From Erythrobacter sp. (GTDB taxonomy: Bacteria; Pseudomonadota; Alphaproteobacteria; Sphingomonadales; Sphingomonadaceae): DNA of 64,000 bases. Location: positions 1,974,001-2,038,000 of the forward strand of contig CP073261.1 in NCBI GenBank assembly GCA_019739335.1, written 5' to 3'. The notes under the pieces are model-generated. The model was not told the DNA's origin, ran no database searches, and saw nothing but the letters and a program-made list of their open reading frames with translations. A program made the translations under genes and the position numbers. Every line of letters starts with the position of its first letter. Positions within the stretch are counted from its first letter, which is position 1. Below, one piece after another: positions 9,700 to 26,805 of this stretch.

Positions 9700-10257
9700 A
9701 TGCCCAGCAAATTCATGCGCCCTGCGGCCATTGTCGCCGCCATCGCCCTGCCTGCCTGCATCCCTGCCGTGGCCCAGGCGCAGGAACTGTTCGGCGGGGT
9801 CTATGCCCATGCCGTTGATACACCGTTCACGCTGGAAACCACCGAGACCGGATCGGTCGATATTGCAGGCGGGGTGCGCTTCGGCGGGATCGATGCGCTC
9901 GATTTCGTCGGCTCGCCCGAACCCTATCTGATCGCCTCGCTCAACCTTTCGGGCGATACGTCGTTTGCCGGGGCCGGGGTCAGCTGGACCATCGGCAAAG
10001 GCCCGGTCTATGTCCGCCCCGGCATCGGGCTGGTGGTGCATGACGGGCCGGAATTCCGCGTGAACCCCGAAAGCGGCTTCCGCACCGATCTCGGCAGCCG
10101 CGTGCTGTTCGAACCCGAAATCGGTGTCGGCTATCGCATCGGCGAGCGCGCTTCGGTGGAAGCACACTGGATGCACATCAGCCAGGGACAGATCTTCGAT
10201 GGTGACCAGAACCCGGGGATCGACATGATCGGGCTGCGGGTGAATTACCGGATGTAG
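9700..10257 (+). CDS. PagL-like acyloxyacyl hydrolase (lipid A deacylase family)
   Basis: 185 residues from the ATG at 9700 (MPSKFMRPAAIVAAIALPA), giving a clean signal peptide ending VAQAQE; an earlier in-frame start at 9640 would add 20 non-signal residues. The mature part is an eight-stranded outer-membrane barrel of the PagL type. The catalytic His and Ser are visible in W-M-H-I-S near residue 160. The third triad residue, Glu in Pseudomonas PagL, appears to be Asp here (NPGID), which occurs in many family members. PagL removes the 3-O acyl chain from lipid A. Activity is predicted, not certain. Confidence 0.72.
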   Translation: MPSKFMRPAAIVAAIALPACIPAVAQAQELFGGVYAHAVDTPFTLETTETGSVDIAGGVRFGGIDALDFVGSPEPYLIASLNLSGDTSFAGAGVSWTIGKGPVYVRPGIGLVVHDGPEFRVNPESGFRTDLGSRVLFEPEIGVGYRIGERASVEAHWMHISQGQIFDGDQNPGIDMIGLRVNYRM

Positions 10258-10311
10258 CCAGGGGCCAACGGCCTGCTATTCATCGTCTCCCGCCTTGCGT
10301 AGAACAGGTGG

Positions 10312-10731
10312 ATGGCCTCAAGGGGATTGCGGGACGTGAAGCAGCTGATCTACTATTCGCGCCCGTTCGGCTTCGACGAGGCCATGCTCACCGGCATCCT
10401 GATGCAGGCGCGGCGCAACAACAAGCGCGACGGCATCACCGGCGCGCTGATCTGCCGCCACGACATGTACCTGCAACTGATCGAAGGCCCGGACGCCGCG
10501 ATCGACGCGCTCTATGCGAAGATCACCGAGGACGACCGCCACGGCGAGGTGCGGCTGGCGCTGTCTTCCGAAGTCGATCAGCGGATGTTCCCCGATTGGG
10601 AAATGCTCGACGACACTGCGCCAACGATGGCCTTTTCGGAGGAGGGCGTCGAGAACGGCGCGATCGAGCAGGCGACGACCGATGCTTTGCGCGCCGTGTT
10701 CGAGCGTATAGTAGCCAAGGTTCGCAGGTGA
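10312..10731 (+). CDS. BLUF-domain blue-light sensor protein
   Basis: 139 residues, essentially a lone BLUF domain. The flavin-site residues are present: Tyr14 in LIYYSR, Asn36/37 in RRNNKRDGITG, Gln55 in YLQLIEGP, and the FPDW stretch near residue 95. Stand-alone BLUF proteins sense blue light through FAD and signal to partner proteins; there is no output domain here. A GTG at 10336, 9 bp after AGGGGA, is an alternative start that would begin VKQLIYYSR and may be the real one. The partner is unknown and no EAL/GGDEF gene is adjacent. Confidence 0.87.
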   Translation: MASRGLRDVKQLIYYSRPFGFDEAMLTGILMQARRNNKRDGITGALICRHDMYLQLIEGPDAAIDALYAKITEDDRHGEVRLALSSEVDQRMFPDWEMLDDTAPTMAFSEEGVENGAIEQATTDALRAVFERIVAKVRR

Positions 10732-10786
10732 ACGCAGTTGCACCATCTCCATCGTGCTGAATCTGGCCGAGCGCTCGGCAAGCCCA

Positions 10787-10815
10787 TTGACCCGCCGCGC
10801 CCGCCTGCCTATATG
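10787..10815 (+). promoter_or_regulatory. Predicted sigma70 promoter for rpoBC
   Basis: TTGACC (10787-10792), 17-bp spacer, TATATG (10810-10815). Both hexamers are close to the housekeeping consensus and the spacing is ideal. Transcription would start near 10822, giving rpoB a 5' leader of about 230 bases. It is the best promoter-like sequence between the BLUF gene and rpoB. Confidence 0.55.
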
Positions 10816-11002
10816 CACATCCCAACCGGAAAGCTTCGAGCAAGGTGTGCCTTTACGCGGGGGCATTACCCAGGACGGAAGTTCCGGTATCTGCGTGAGA
10901 CTGTTTTGATCAAGGCTGCACAGGCCGTGCCCTAGGGGGTGCGTCCGAATGCGGCCTTTCGCGCGTCTCACGCTGCTCTTTCCGCCCAGGCACATTTCCA
11001 GG

Positions 11003-11020
11003 CCCCGGCACGCGCCGGGG
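11003..11020 (+). repeat. Short GC hairpin in rpoB leader
   Basis: Perfect stem CCCCGGC/GCCGGGG with loop ACGC, ending 33 bp before the rpoB ATG, and followed by TGACAC. It has no T-tract. It resembles the REP-like hairpins found elsewhere in the window and could affect leader folding. Confidence 0.4.
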
Positions 11021-11053
11021 TGACACGCGAAGAAAAAGGCAACGGCTCCAATC

Positions 11054-15244
<4,191 letters not shown>

Positions 15245-15252
15245 CAGGGCTC

Positions 15253-15286
15253 GGCGGCCCACCGGAACTAACCGGACCGGGCCGCC
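15253..15286 (+). other. Stem-loop in rpoB-rpoC spacer
   Basis: GGCGGCCC (15253-15260) pairs with GGGCCGCC (15279-15286). Inside the loop CCGG-aactaa-CCGG gives a second stem. No T-run follows, so it is not a simple terminator. It may be an RNA-processing or attenuation structure that sets the rpoB:rpoC ratio. Confidence 0.5.
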
Positions 15287-15328
15287 TCCCCGCCAACCCC
15301 TGTTAATCCCCCCAAGGGAATTCGAAAA

Positions 15329-19714
<4,386 letters not shown>

Positions 19715-19741
19715 CGCTGCGGTCTACCGCGCGATTTCAGG

Positions 19742-19775
19742 AAACCCCGGCGGAGCGATCCGCCGGGGTTTTTCC
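19742..19775 (+). terminator. Rho-independent terminator of rpoBC
   Basis: Perfect 13-bp stem AAACCCCGGCGGA/TCCGCCGGGGTTT, loop GCGA, running into TTTTTCC. It starts 27 bp after the rpoC stop. Confidence 0.93.
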
Positions 19776-19825
19776 TTGTCCGGCGTTCAGCGCCGCGCAA
19801 GCGGAAGTCAGTTTATGTTCCGGCG

Positions 19826-20302
19826 ATGAGAATCGTTTTCCTTCCACTGATCTTCGCCTTGCTGGGCGGGTGTGGTGCAGAGCCCACCCCGGCTCCCGCC
19901 CCCACAGCTGTTGCCAGCCCAGTAGAGGCAGAAGAATCCCCCGCCGTTCCGGTTGACACACTGGCAGGCGAATGGCGCGTGGCGGGCATCGACGGGGCCG
20001 AGTTCAACGAAGCTTACGGCCTTGCCCTCTCCGCCAGCGAAGATGAAATCTGGTGGGAGCCGCGTTGCGCCGGGATGGTGCGAAGCTATGCGATCGACGG
20101 CCTCGAATTTTCCGCAAGCCCGCTGGCCGCTGAGGCACCAGCCCCTGACTCACCACCCCCGCCGGTCTGCGCCATCGCCGTGCCGCCGCGCCTAGCCGAT
20201 GTCGCCCGCGCGCTCGATCAGGCAGAGCAGATCGCGCGAACGCCTTCCAACGGCATCCTGATCTCGGGCGGTAGACACGATTTGCTTCTTTTCTCCCAAT
20301 AA
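19826..20302 (+). CDS. Small lipoprotein of unknown function
   Basis: 158 residues. The signal peptide MRIVFLPLIFALLGGC has a lipobox (LGGC, Cys16). A Pro/Ala/Glu-rich linker leads to a small domain starting 'LAGEWRVAGIDGAEF' and ending 'NGILISGGRHDLLLFSQ'. The opening pattern resembles the META/HslJ-like or lipocalin-type small beta domains, but this is only a loose likeness. Two further cysteines (in PRCAG and VCAIA) could form a disulfide. Monocistronic, downstream of the rpoC terminator. Confidence 0.72.
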   Translation: MRIVFLPLIFALLGGCGAEPTPAPAPTAVASPVEAEESPAVPVDTLAGEWRVAGIDGAEFNEAYGLALSASEDEIWWEPRCAGMVRSYAIDGLEFSASPLAAEAPAPDSPPPPVCAIAVPPRLADVARALDQAEQIARTPSNGILISGGRHDLLLFSQ

Positions 20303-20394
20303 TCCGATCAATCGCGCTATTGCGAGGCATTCGCATTGCAATCCTATGCAGAATCTGTAGCCTTGTTGCGAATCAATCGCAGGAAACGCAATCC

Positions 20395-20847
20395 ATGTCC
20401 GGCCCCCGCCAAACAGACCCCGCCCGAGCGCTGCACCGAACCCGGCGAGCGGCCATTGTTGCACGATTGGCCGTGCCGCCGCGGCTCACATCGCTTTCTC
20501 CCGTCGCGACCAAGCTGGTCATGGCGATCCGCTTCCTTGCCCTCTGCGCCCGCTCGCGGCAGGACCCGGTCGCGCATCTCACCAGTCGGCTCGGATCTGT
20601 CACGGCCGCCAAGGCGCTGCTCGACCTCGCCGACTGCGCCGCGCATAGCTGGCCGGAGACGGTGCAGGTGTGCAAACCCTGTTGTTGCGCGCTCAGCCCG
20701 GACGAAAGCGTGTTTGCAGGCATGGCCGAAGCTGCCCGGCGCGGTGATCGCGAGGGCTTTGGGGAAGTGCTCTCCGGTTTCATCAGGACAGACCGGCACG
20801 AGCGGCTTTATGCCCATGCGGTGGAGGCCGTAGCGCATATCGGCTGA
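20395..20847 (+). CDS. Conserved hypothetical protein with CCC motif (possible DUF6628)
   Basis: 150 residues from the ATG at 20395, which has AGGAAA at a proper distance; the frame is open upstream but without signal or domain. The protein is mostly helical, basic at the N-terminus, and contains the unusual run V-C-K-P-C-C-C-A-L-S-P-D-E near residues 103-115. A 'P-C-C-C-P' run near an acidic start of a helix is, from memory, typical of the sphingomonad DUF6628 family; this is a weak assignment. Function unknown. It precedes gltX in the same orientation. Confidence 0.6.
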   Translation: MSGPRQTDPARALHRTRRAAIVARLAVPPRLTSLSPVATKLVMAIRFLALCARSRQDPVAHLTSRLGSVTAAKALLDLADCAAHSWPETVQVCKPCCCALSPDESVFAGMAEAARRGDREGFGEVLSGFIRTDRHERLYAHAVEAVAHIG

Positions 20848-20908
20848 GCACCGACAGCGCGCCAACGCGCTTGTCGCCCAGCGCGCACCCGGCTAACCGG
20901 GGCGCCTT

Positions 20909-22264
20909 ATGACTGTCACCACCCGTTTTGCCCCGTCCCCCACCGGCCACCTGCATGTCGGCAATCTCCGAACTGCGCTGCACAACTGGATGCTGGCGCG
21001 CAAGGCAGGCGGGCGCTTCCTGTTGCGGATCGACGATACCGATGCCGAGCGCAGCCGCGAGGAACACGTCGCTTCGATCCGGGATGACCTCGCTTGGCTG
21101 GGCCTGACGCCCGACGGCGAGGAGCGGCAGTCGGCGCGGCTGCACATCTACGAGGCGGCGTTTGAAAAGCTGCGCGCGGCGGGGCGGGTCTATCCCGCTT
21201 ACGAAACCGCGCAGGAACTCGATCTCAAGCGCAAGGTCCGGCTCGGACGCGGCTTGCCGCCGATCTATGATCGCGGGGCACTGAAGCTGACTGACTACGA
21301 GCGTGCAGCAAAGGAAGCCGAGGGGATCGTCCCACACTGGCGCTTCCTGCTCGATCATGCCGAACCGATCGCCTGGGACGACGGCGTGCGCGGGCCGCAG
21401 AAGTTCGATCCGGCACAGCTATCCGATCCGGTGGTGCGCCGTGCCGATGGCTCTTGGCTGTACATGCTGCCGAGCGCGGTGGACGATATCGAAATGGGGA
21501 TCACCGACGTGCTGCGCGGGGAGGATCACGTGTCCAACACCGCCACGCAGATCCAGATGTTCACCGCACTGGGAGCCGCCCCGCCACGTTTCGCCCATGA
21601 AGCCCTGCTGGTGGGAAGCGAAGGCAAGCTCTCCAAGCGGCTCGGTTCGCTGGGCTGCGATGCTTTCCGCGAACAAGGCATCGAACCGCAGGCGCTTGTG
21701 GCAATGCTGTCGCGGCTGGGAACATCGCTGCCGGTGGAACCGATTGCCGATCGTGCTGCCTTGCTGGAGAGTTTCGACCTCTCCACTTTCGGCCGTGCGC
21801 CTGCCCGCTTCGACGATGCCGAGCTTGAGCGGGTCAATGTTGCTATCGTCCACCAACTGCCCTTTGCAGAGGTCGCGGCCCGCTTGCCAGAGGGCATGGA
21901 CGAAGCGGCGTGGCACGCGATCCGGCCCAATCTGGCCAAGCTGGATGATGCTGGCGACTGGTGGCAGGTGGTGACGGGCTCCATTGTGCCCCCAGCGCTT
22001 TCCGAAGATGACCGGACCTATATTGCCGAAGCTGTGAAAGCATTCGGCCAACTCGAATGGCGATACGCCGACATCCGCCAAGAACTATGGAAGACCCTAA
22101 CCCAAATCCTCAAACGAGAAACCGGGCGCAAGGGCAAGGACCTGTTCCTCCCATTGCGGCAGGCACTGACTGGGCGCGATCACGGCCCCGACATGAGCGA
22201 GCTGCTGCCGCTGATCGGCGAGGAGCGGGCGCGCGAACGGTTGCGGGCTGCTGCGTCGGGCTGA
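20909..22264 (+). CDS. gltX: Glutamate-tRNA ligase
   Basis: 451 residues. Class I synthetase signatures: HLHVG (HIGH motif) near residue 13, and KLSKR (KMSKS motif) near residue 240. FAPSPTG at the start and DDTDAERS are typical of bacterial GluRS. It lacks the four-cysteine zinc insertion and has no GlnRS-type C-terminal barrel. Many alphaproteobacteria carry two GluRS forms, one of which also charges tRNA-Gln before GatCAB amidation; which one this is cannot be decided here. Confidence 0.93.
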   Translation: MTVTTRFAPSPTGHLHVGNLRTALHNWMLARKAGGRFLLRIDDTDAERSREEHVASIRDDLAWLGLTPDGEERQSARLHIYEAAFEKLRAAGRVYPAYETAQELDLKRKVRLGRGLPPIYDRGALKLTDYERAAKEAEGIVPHWRFLLDHAEPIAWDDGVRGPQKFDPAQLSDPVVRRADGSWLYMLPSAVDDIEMGITDVLRGEDHVSNTATQIQMFTALGAAPPRFAHEALLVGSEGKLSKRLGSLGCDAFREQGIEPQALVAMLSRLGTSLPVEPIADRAALLESFDLSTFGRAPARFDDAELERVNVAIVHQLPFAEVAARLPEGMDEAAWHAIRPNLAKLDDAGDWWQVVTGSIVPPALSEDDRTYIAEAVKAFGQLEWRYADIRQELWKTLTQILKRETGRKGKDLFLPLRQALTGRDHGPDMSELLPLIGEERARERLRAAASG

Positions 22265-22365
22265 AGGGCGAACAACTTTCCTACATGCCCGCGCCTGTGC
22301 TCTGCCGGCAGGCATGATCCGGTCTATCGCTCGCCTCGCCGCCGTCCCCGATTCCGCAACCACAG

Positions 22366-22476
22366 AGGTGACGCTCCGCCACCTCGCGGTGACAAATTGC
22401 CTCCCGAAGGTGACGCTTTCCGGCGCAAGGTGACACATTTGCCAGGCAAGGTGACACGTTTGCTCCGGAGGGTGAC
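22366..22476. repeat. Six GGTGAC units at 20-21 bp spacing
   Basis: GGTGAC occurs at 22368, 22388, 22409, 22429, 22450 and 22471, so the spacing is 20, 21, 20, 21, 21 bp, two helical turns. Flanking bases are partly conserved (AAGGTGACRC, then T-rich, then a G/C patch). The array ends about 120 bp upstream of the receptor promoter. Units are too short and too degenerate for CRISPR. The helical phasing suggests a protein-binding array on one face of the DNA, or a decayed tandem repeat. Confidence 0.7.
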
Positions 22477-22598
22477 GCAAGGCCGCTTTTTGCTCCTGAA
22501 CAGTGCTCCAGGTGCTCCATAATTCGCAATTGCGCGCGCTCACCTCCGGCAAACCATCGCAGCAGGCCCTCAGTTCACCGCAGGAGGATGGGGTTCAC

Positions 22599-22626
22599 TT
22601 GACGTCCGGCCGCCTTGCTCTATCTG
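22599..22626 (+). promoter_or_regulatory. Predicted sigma70 promoter of zinc-type TonB receptor
   Basis: TTGACG (22599-22604), 16-bp spacer, TATCTG (22621-22626). Predicted start near 22633, about 40 bp upstream of the ATG at 22673. This supports that ATG over the earlier one at 22631. Confidence 0.45.
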
Positions 22627-22672
22627 CGCGATGATACAACGTCACACCAATCGGGAATGCCCTCACACCGCC

Positions 22673-24853
22673 ATGAAAAGCCTTGCCCTGACCCTTCTCG
22701 CCACCGCTGCCATGCCAATGGGCGCCTATGCCCAAGACACTGGAACCGACCCCGGATCCGAAACCGCCGAAGCGCAATCCCGCGGCGAACCCGCCTCGGA
22801 CGACCTGCATTCCTCCACGATCTACGTCACCGCCGCCGGTATCGACCGTCTCGATGTGATCGCGGGAACTTCGGTCATCACCGGGATCGCCTTGCAGCGC
22901 GAATCCAATGGCCAGGTGGGCGAGGTGCTTGCCAGCCTGCCGGGTGTCGATTCCAGCGGCTTTGCGCCGGGTGCCTCGCGCCCGATCCTGCGCGGCTTTG
23001 GCGGTGACCGGGTGCGCGTGCTGACCGACGGAATTGGCTCGCTCGATGCATCCGGCGCTTCGGACGATCACGCGGTTGCGGTCGATCCGTTGATCGCCGA
23101 GCGCATCGAAGTGCTGCGTGGTCCTGCCGTCCTGCTTTATGGCAGCCAGGCCATCGGCGGTGCCGTGAATGTCATCACCAAACGCATCCCCCCACGGATG
23201 CCCGACGAAGCGATCCACATCGACGCGCTGGCTGGCTTCGATACCGCCAGCGATCTGCGTGAAGGGGGTCTCTCGTTCGATTTGCCGCTGGGCCGCAACC
23301 TCGCCTTCCACGTCGATGGCTCGTATCGCAATACCGACGATATCGAGGTTCCCGGCTTCGCCGCCTCGCCGATCCTGCGCGCCGACCTGCTGGCAGACGC
23401 CGCCGAGGAAGAAGAGGAAGGCCATCAGGAAGAAGCCGACGAATTGCGCGAAGCCGCCAATATCCGCGATGTGCTACCCAACAGCTGGAGCGAGACCTGG
23501 TCGGTTGGCACCGGGCTCGCCTTCTTCTCCGGCCAAAGCAGCTTCGGGGTCTCGTTCGACTATTACGACACAGCTTACGGCATCCCCGGCCTTCCCGGCA
23601 TCGGCCATGTCCACGGTGAAGAGGAAGAGGAGCACGAGGGCGAAGAGGATCATGACGAGCATGAGGGCGAAGAGGAGGAGGAAGTCCCCGTCTCCATCGG
23701 CCTCCAGCGCTACCGCGTCGACCTGCGCGGCACGCTCGATCTCGGCACCGGCTTCTTCGACGAAGTGCAGACCCGTTGGGGCTGGTCCGATTACACCCAC
23801 ACCGAATTCGAAGGCGACGAGATTGGCACGGTGTTCGACGTTCAGGGCATAGAGGGCCGGGTGGAACTGGTGCAATCGCGGCGTGGCGGACATAGCGGAT
23901 CGATCGGCGCGCAATTCTCCAACGTCGATTTTGAGGCGATCGGTGATGAAGCTTATATCCCACCTAACGTGACCGAGAACTTTGCGCTGTTCACCCTGCA
24001 GGAGCTCGATTTCGATAATTTCGAACTCGAAGCAGGAGCGCGGTTCGAAAGCACTTCCATTGACGCGGAAACGCTGGGGATCGAGCGCAGCTTCGATACC
24101 TTCTCGGCGGCAGTGGGTGGCGGCTACATGCTGTTTCCGGATTTCCGGATGGGCGTGAACCTTTCGCGCACCGAGCGCGCTCCCTCGGCACAGGAACTGT
24201 TCGCCGACGGACCGCATCTGGCGACGCAACAGTTCGAACTGGGCGATGCCACGCTCGGGACTGAGGGCAGCTGGGGGCTGGAAGGATACCTGCGCGGCGA
24301 GATCGGCGAAGTGAAGATCAATGCCAACTTCTACCGCAACTGGTTCGACGATTTCATCTATCTCGCTGCAACCGGGGAAGAGGAAGACGGTCTGCAGGTG
24401 TTCGCTTTCGACCAGCAGGATGCGGATCAATGGGGCTTTGAAACGCAGGTGACTTTCCCGCTGATCGAAGGGCGCGATTTTACCCTGCTCGGCGATCTGC
24501 GCGGCGATTATACGCGCGCCACTCTGGCGGACGGCAATGCCGTGCCGCGCATCCCGCCGCTCAGCCTGTATGGCGCACTGGAAGCTCGCTGGGAGCATTT
24601 TGACCTGCGCGGCGAAGTGGAATGGCACGATGACCAGACCCGGCTGGCCGAGCTGGAAACGCCAACCGACAGCTTTGCTTTCGTGAATCTATCGGTGGCG
24701 TGGCACCCGTTCGAAGGCTCGGAGAATTTCACTCTGCTGGCGCAGGTGGACAATGTGTTCGACACCGAAGGCCGCCGCGCGACCAGCTTCACCAAGGATT
24801 TCGTGCCGTTGCATGGCCGCAACTTCCGCCTGAGCGCGCGGGCGAGTTTCTAA
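22673..24853 (+). CDS. TonB-dependent receptor, probably zinc uptake (ZnuD-like)
   Basis: 726 residues from the ATG at 22673, which starts a signal peptide (MKSLALTLLATAAMPMGAYA). The plug domain spans roughly residues 50-160, with 'GVDSSGFAPGASRPILRGFG' and 'IEVLRGPAVLLYGSQAIGG'. The 22-strand barrel ends in Phe. A first acidic/His segment lies near residues 242-262. A striking His/Glu/Asp-rich extracellular loop (HVHGEEEEEHEGEE...) spans about residues 312-338. Such loops mark ZnuD-type zinc or heavy-metal receptors. The metal is inferred; family call is firm. An alternative start at 22631 would add 14 residues. Confidence 0.87.
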   Translation: MKSLALTLLATAAMPMGAYAQDTGTDPGSETAEAQSRGEPASDDLHSSTIYVTAAGIDRLDVIAGTSVITGIALQRESNGQVGEVLASLPGVDSSGFAPGASRPILRGFGGDRVRVLTDGIGSLDASGASDDHAVAVDPLIAERIEVLRGPAVLLYGSQAIGGAVNVITKRIPPRMPDEAIHIDALAGFDTASDLREGGLSFDLPLGRNLAFHVDGSYRNTDDIEVPGFAASPILRADLLADAAEEEEEGHQEEADELREAANIRDVLPNSWSETWSVGTGLAFFSGQSSFGVSFDYYDTAYGIPGLPGIGHVHGEEEEEHEGEEDHDEHEGEEEEEVPVSIGLQRYRVDLRGTLDLGTGFFDEVQTRWGWSDYTHTEFEGDEIGTVFDVQGIEGRVELVQSRRGGHSGSIGAQFSNVDFEAIGDEAYIPPNVTENFALFTLQELDFDNFELEAGARFESTSIDAETLGIERSFDTFSAAVGGGYMLFPDFRMGVNLSRTERAPSAQELFADGPHLATQQFELGDATLGTEGSWGLEGYLRGEIGEVKINANFYRNWFDDFIYLAATGEEEDGLQVFAFDQQDADQWGFETQVTFPLIEGRDFTLLGDLRGDYTRATLADGNAVPRIPPLSLYGALEARWEHFDLRGEVEWHDDQTRLAELETPTDSFAFVNLSVAWHPFEGSENFTLLAQVDNVFDTEGRRATSFTKDFVPLHGRNFRLSARASF

Positions 24854-24864
24854 GCGCCAGAAAC

Positions 24865-24904
24865 GGGCCGGGGCCGGAGCAAGCCAATGCTCCGGCCCCG
24901 GCCC
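24865..24904. terminator. Very stable 17-bp stem-loop after TonB receptor
   Basis: GGGCCGGGGCCGGAGCA pairs perfectly with its complement across loop AGCCAA. It starts 12 bp after the receptor stop codon. No T-run follows on the plus strand, so it may act as a 3'-end stabiliser or a factor-dependent terminator. Confidence 0.6.
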
Positions 24905-24945
24905 GGGACGCATCCTGTTGGTCGCCATACCTGGTCGTAGAAAGC

Positions 24946-24972
24946 GGGTCGATTCGACAGGTCGATCGACCC
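24946..24972 (-). terminator. Stem-loop downstream of typA
   Basis: GGGTCGAT (24946-24953) pairs with ATCGACCC (24965-24972), and the inner CGAC/GTCG extends the stem. It lies 15 bp after the typA stop on the minus strand and is followed there by GCTTTCT. A weak terminator or 3' end structure. Confidence 0.45.
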
Positions 24973-24987
24973 GACAGTCGGAAGCGG

Positions 24988-26805
24988 TCAGTTGCCCGAA
25001 CGCCGCGCCTTTTTGCGCTCGTGCGGATCGAGGTGGAGCTTGCGCAGCCGGATCGACTGCGGGGTGACTTCCACGATCTCGTCGTCGCCGATGTAAGCAA
25101 TCGCCTGTTCCAGCGTCATCCGGCGCGGCGGGGTCAGGCGGATGCCTTCGTCCTTGCCGCTGGCGCGGAAGTTGGTGAGCTGCTTGGACTTGAGCGGGTT
25201 CACTTCCAGATCGTCGGGCTTGGCGTTCTCGCCGATGATCATGCCTTCGTAGAGCTTCTCGTTCGGCTTCACGAACAGCGTGCCGCGTTCTTCCAGCATG
25301 TTGAGCGCATAGGCCTGCGCCTCGCCCTGTTCCATGCTGATGAGCACGCCGTTCTGGCGGCCTTCGATCTTGCCCTTGTAGGGGCCGTACTTCTCGAACA
25401 GCCGGTTCATGATGCCCGTGCCGCGCGTGTCGGACAGAAACTCGCCGTGATAGCCGATCAGGCCGCGGCTGGGGGCGAGGAAGGTGATCCGGGTCTTGCC
25501 CGCGCCGCTGGGGCGCATGTCGGTCATCTCGGCCTTGCGCTGCGCCATCTTCTCGACGACCGTGCCCGAATATTCGTCGTCCACGTCGATCACGACGGTT
25601 TCGTAGGGCTCCTCGCGGCCGTCGGGGCCATCCTTGTAGAGCACGCGCGGTCGGCTGATGGAGAGTTCGAAGCCTTCGCGGCGCATGTTCTCGATCAGCA
25701 CGCCAAGCTGCAATTCGCCGCGGCCCGCGACGTCGAAAGCATCCTTGCCCGAACTTTCGGTGACGCGGATGGCGACATTGGTTTCGGCCTCGCGCTCGAG
25801 CCGGTCGCGGATCACGCGGCTCTGCACCTTGTCGCCCTCGCGCCCAGCATAGGGGCTGTCGTTGACCGAGAAGGTCATCGAGAGGGTCGGCGGATCGATT
25901 TCCGACGCCGGGACGGGCACGGTGACGGTGGGGGCGCAGATGGTGTTCGAGACGGTGGCGGTGGTCAGCCCGGCGATGGCGACGATGTCGCCTGCCTGCG
26001 CGTGGAGCACGGGAACGCGCTCCAGCCCGTCGAAAGCGAAAACCTTGGTGGCGCGGCCGGCTTCAACGAGGTTGCCCGCTACGTCGAGCGCCTTGATCGG
26101 CATCCCGACTTCGAGCCGCCCGCTCTCGATCCGCCCGGTGAGGATACGGCCGAGGAAGCTGTCACGATCGAGCAGCGTCGCCAGCATGGCGAATTCGGCA
26201 TCGGGATCGAGATCGGGGGCAGGGACGTGTTCGAGGATCTTGCGGAAGAGCGGATCGAGTGTGCCCTCGCGCGCATCAGGGTCCTCGCTGGCGTAGCCAT
26301 CGCGGCCGCTGGCGTAGAGGACGGGAAAATCGAGCTGGTCGTCATCAGCTTCGAGATTGACGAACAGATCGAACACTTCGTCGAGCACTTCGGAATGGCG
26401 GCCATCGGGACGGTCGATCTTGTTGACCACCACGATCGGGCGCAAGCCGAGCGAGAGCGCCTTGCCGGTTACGAACTTGGTCTGCGGCATGGCCCCTTCG
26501 GAACTGTCCACCAGCAGGATCACGCCATCGACCATGCTGAGGATGCGCTCCACCTCACCGCCGAAATCGGCGTGCCCGGGGGTATCGACGATGTTGATGC
26601 GGGTGCCGTGCCATTCCACGCTGGTGCACTTGGCGAGAATGGTGATCCCGCGTTCCTTTTCCAGGTCGTTCGAATCCATCGCCCGTTCTTCGATGCGCTG
26701 GTTGTCACGGTAGGTACCGGACTGGCGGAACAACTGATCGACGAGTGTGGTCTTGCCATGGTCGACGTGGGCGATAATCGCCACATTGCGTAGGGACGCG
26801 GACAT
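24988..26805 (-). CDS. typA: Ribosome-associated GTPase TypA/BipA
   Basis: 605 residues. G1 AHVDHGKTT (residues 12-20), switch I 'ERGITILAK', G3 DTPGHADFGGEVER and G4 NKIDRPD are all present. EF-G-like domains III and V and the BipA-specific C-terminal domain (ending KLHLDPHERKKARRSGN) follow. It is a translational GTPase needed for ribosome assembly at low temperature and for stress adaptation. Monocistronic, divergent from the next receptor gene. Confidence 0.97.
   Translation of the reverse strand: MSASLRNVAIIAHVDHGKTTLVDQLFRQSGTYRDNQRIEERAMDSNDLEKERGITILAKCTSVEWHGTRINIVDTPGHADFGGEVERILSMVDGVILLVDSSEGAMPQTKFVTGKALSLGLRPIVVVNKIDRPDGRHSEVLDEVFDLFVNLEADDDQLDFPVLYASGRDGYASEDPDAREGTLDPLFRKILEHVPAPDLDPDAEFAMLATLLDRDSFLGRILTGRIESGRLEVGMPIKALDVAGNLVEAGRATKVFAFDGLERVPVLHAQAGDIVAIAGLTTATVSNTICAPTVTVPVPASEIDPPTLSMTFSVNDSPYAGREGDKVQSRVIRDRLEREAETNVAIRVTESSGKDAFDVAGRGELQLGVLIENMRREGFELSISRPRVLYKDGPDGREEPYETVVIDVDDEYSGTVVEKMAQRKAEMTDMRPSGAGKTRITFLAPSRGLIGYHGEFLSDTRGTGIMNRLFEKYGPYKGKIEGRQNGVLISMEQGEAQAYALNMLEERGTLFVKPNEKLYEGMIIGENAKPDDLEVNPLKSKQLTNFRASGKDEGIRLTPPRRMTLEQAIAYIGDDEIVEVTPQSIRLRKLHLDPHERKKARRSGN

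Larger units (their letters stand above)
10732..11053 (+). other. Long rpoB leader region
   Basis: 322 bp without a supportable gene. It holds a good sigma70-like promoter (10787-10815), a leader of about 230 bases, and a small 7-bp hairpin (11003-11020) shortly before the rpoB start. Several short open frames here have no ribosome sites or recognisable products. Confidence 0.5.
22265..22672. other. 408-bp intergenic region with periodic repeats and a promoter
   Basis: No gene is supported here. The region holds six GGTGAC units at 20-21 bp intervals (22366-22476) and a sigma70-like promoter (22599-22626) for the following TonB-dependent receptor. An inverted pair CATGCC/GGCATG with a large loop near 22285-22316 lacks a T-tract. 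Confidence 0.6.

Noticed and set aside
22366..22476. Possible CRISPR array
   Set aside because: The conserved unit is only 6-8 bp and the spacing is 20-21 bp, with no 24-37 bp repeats, no spacers and no cas genes.
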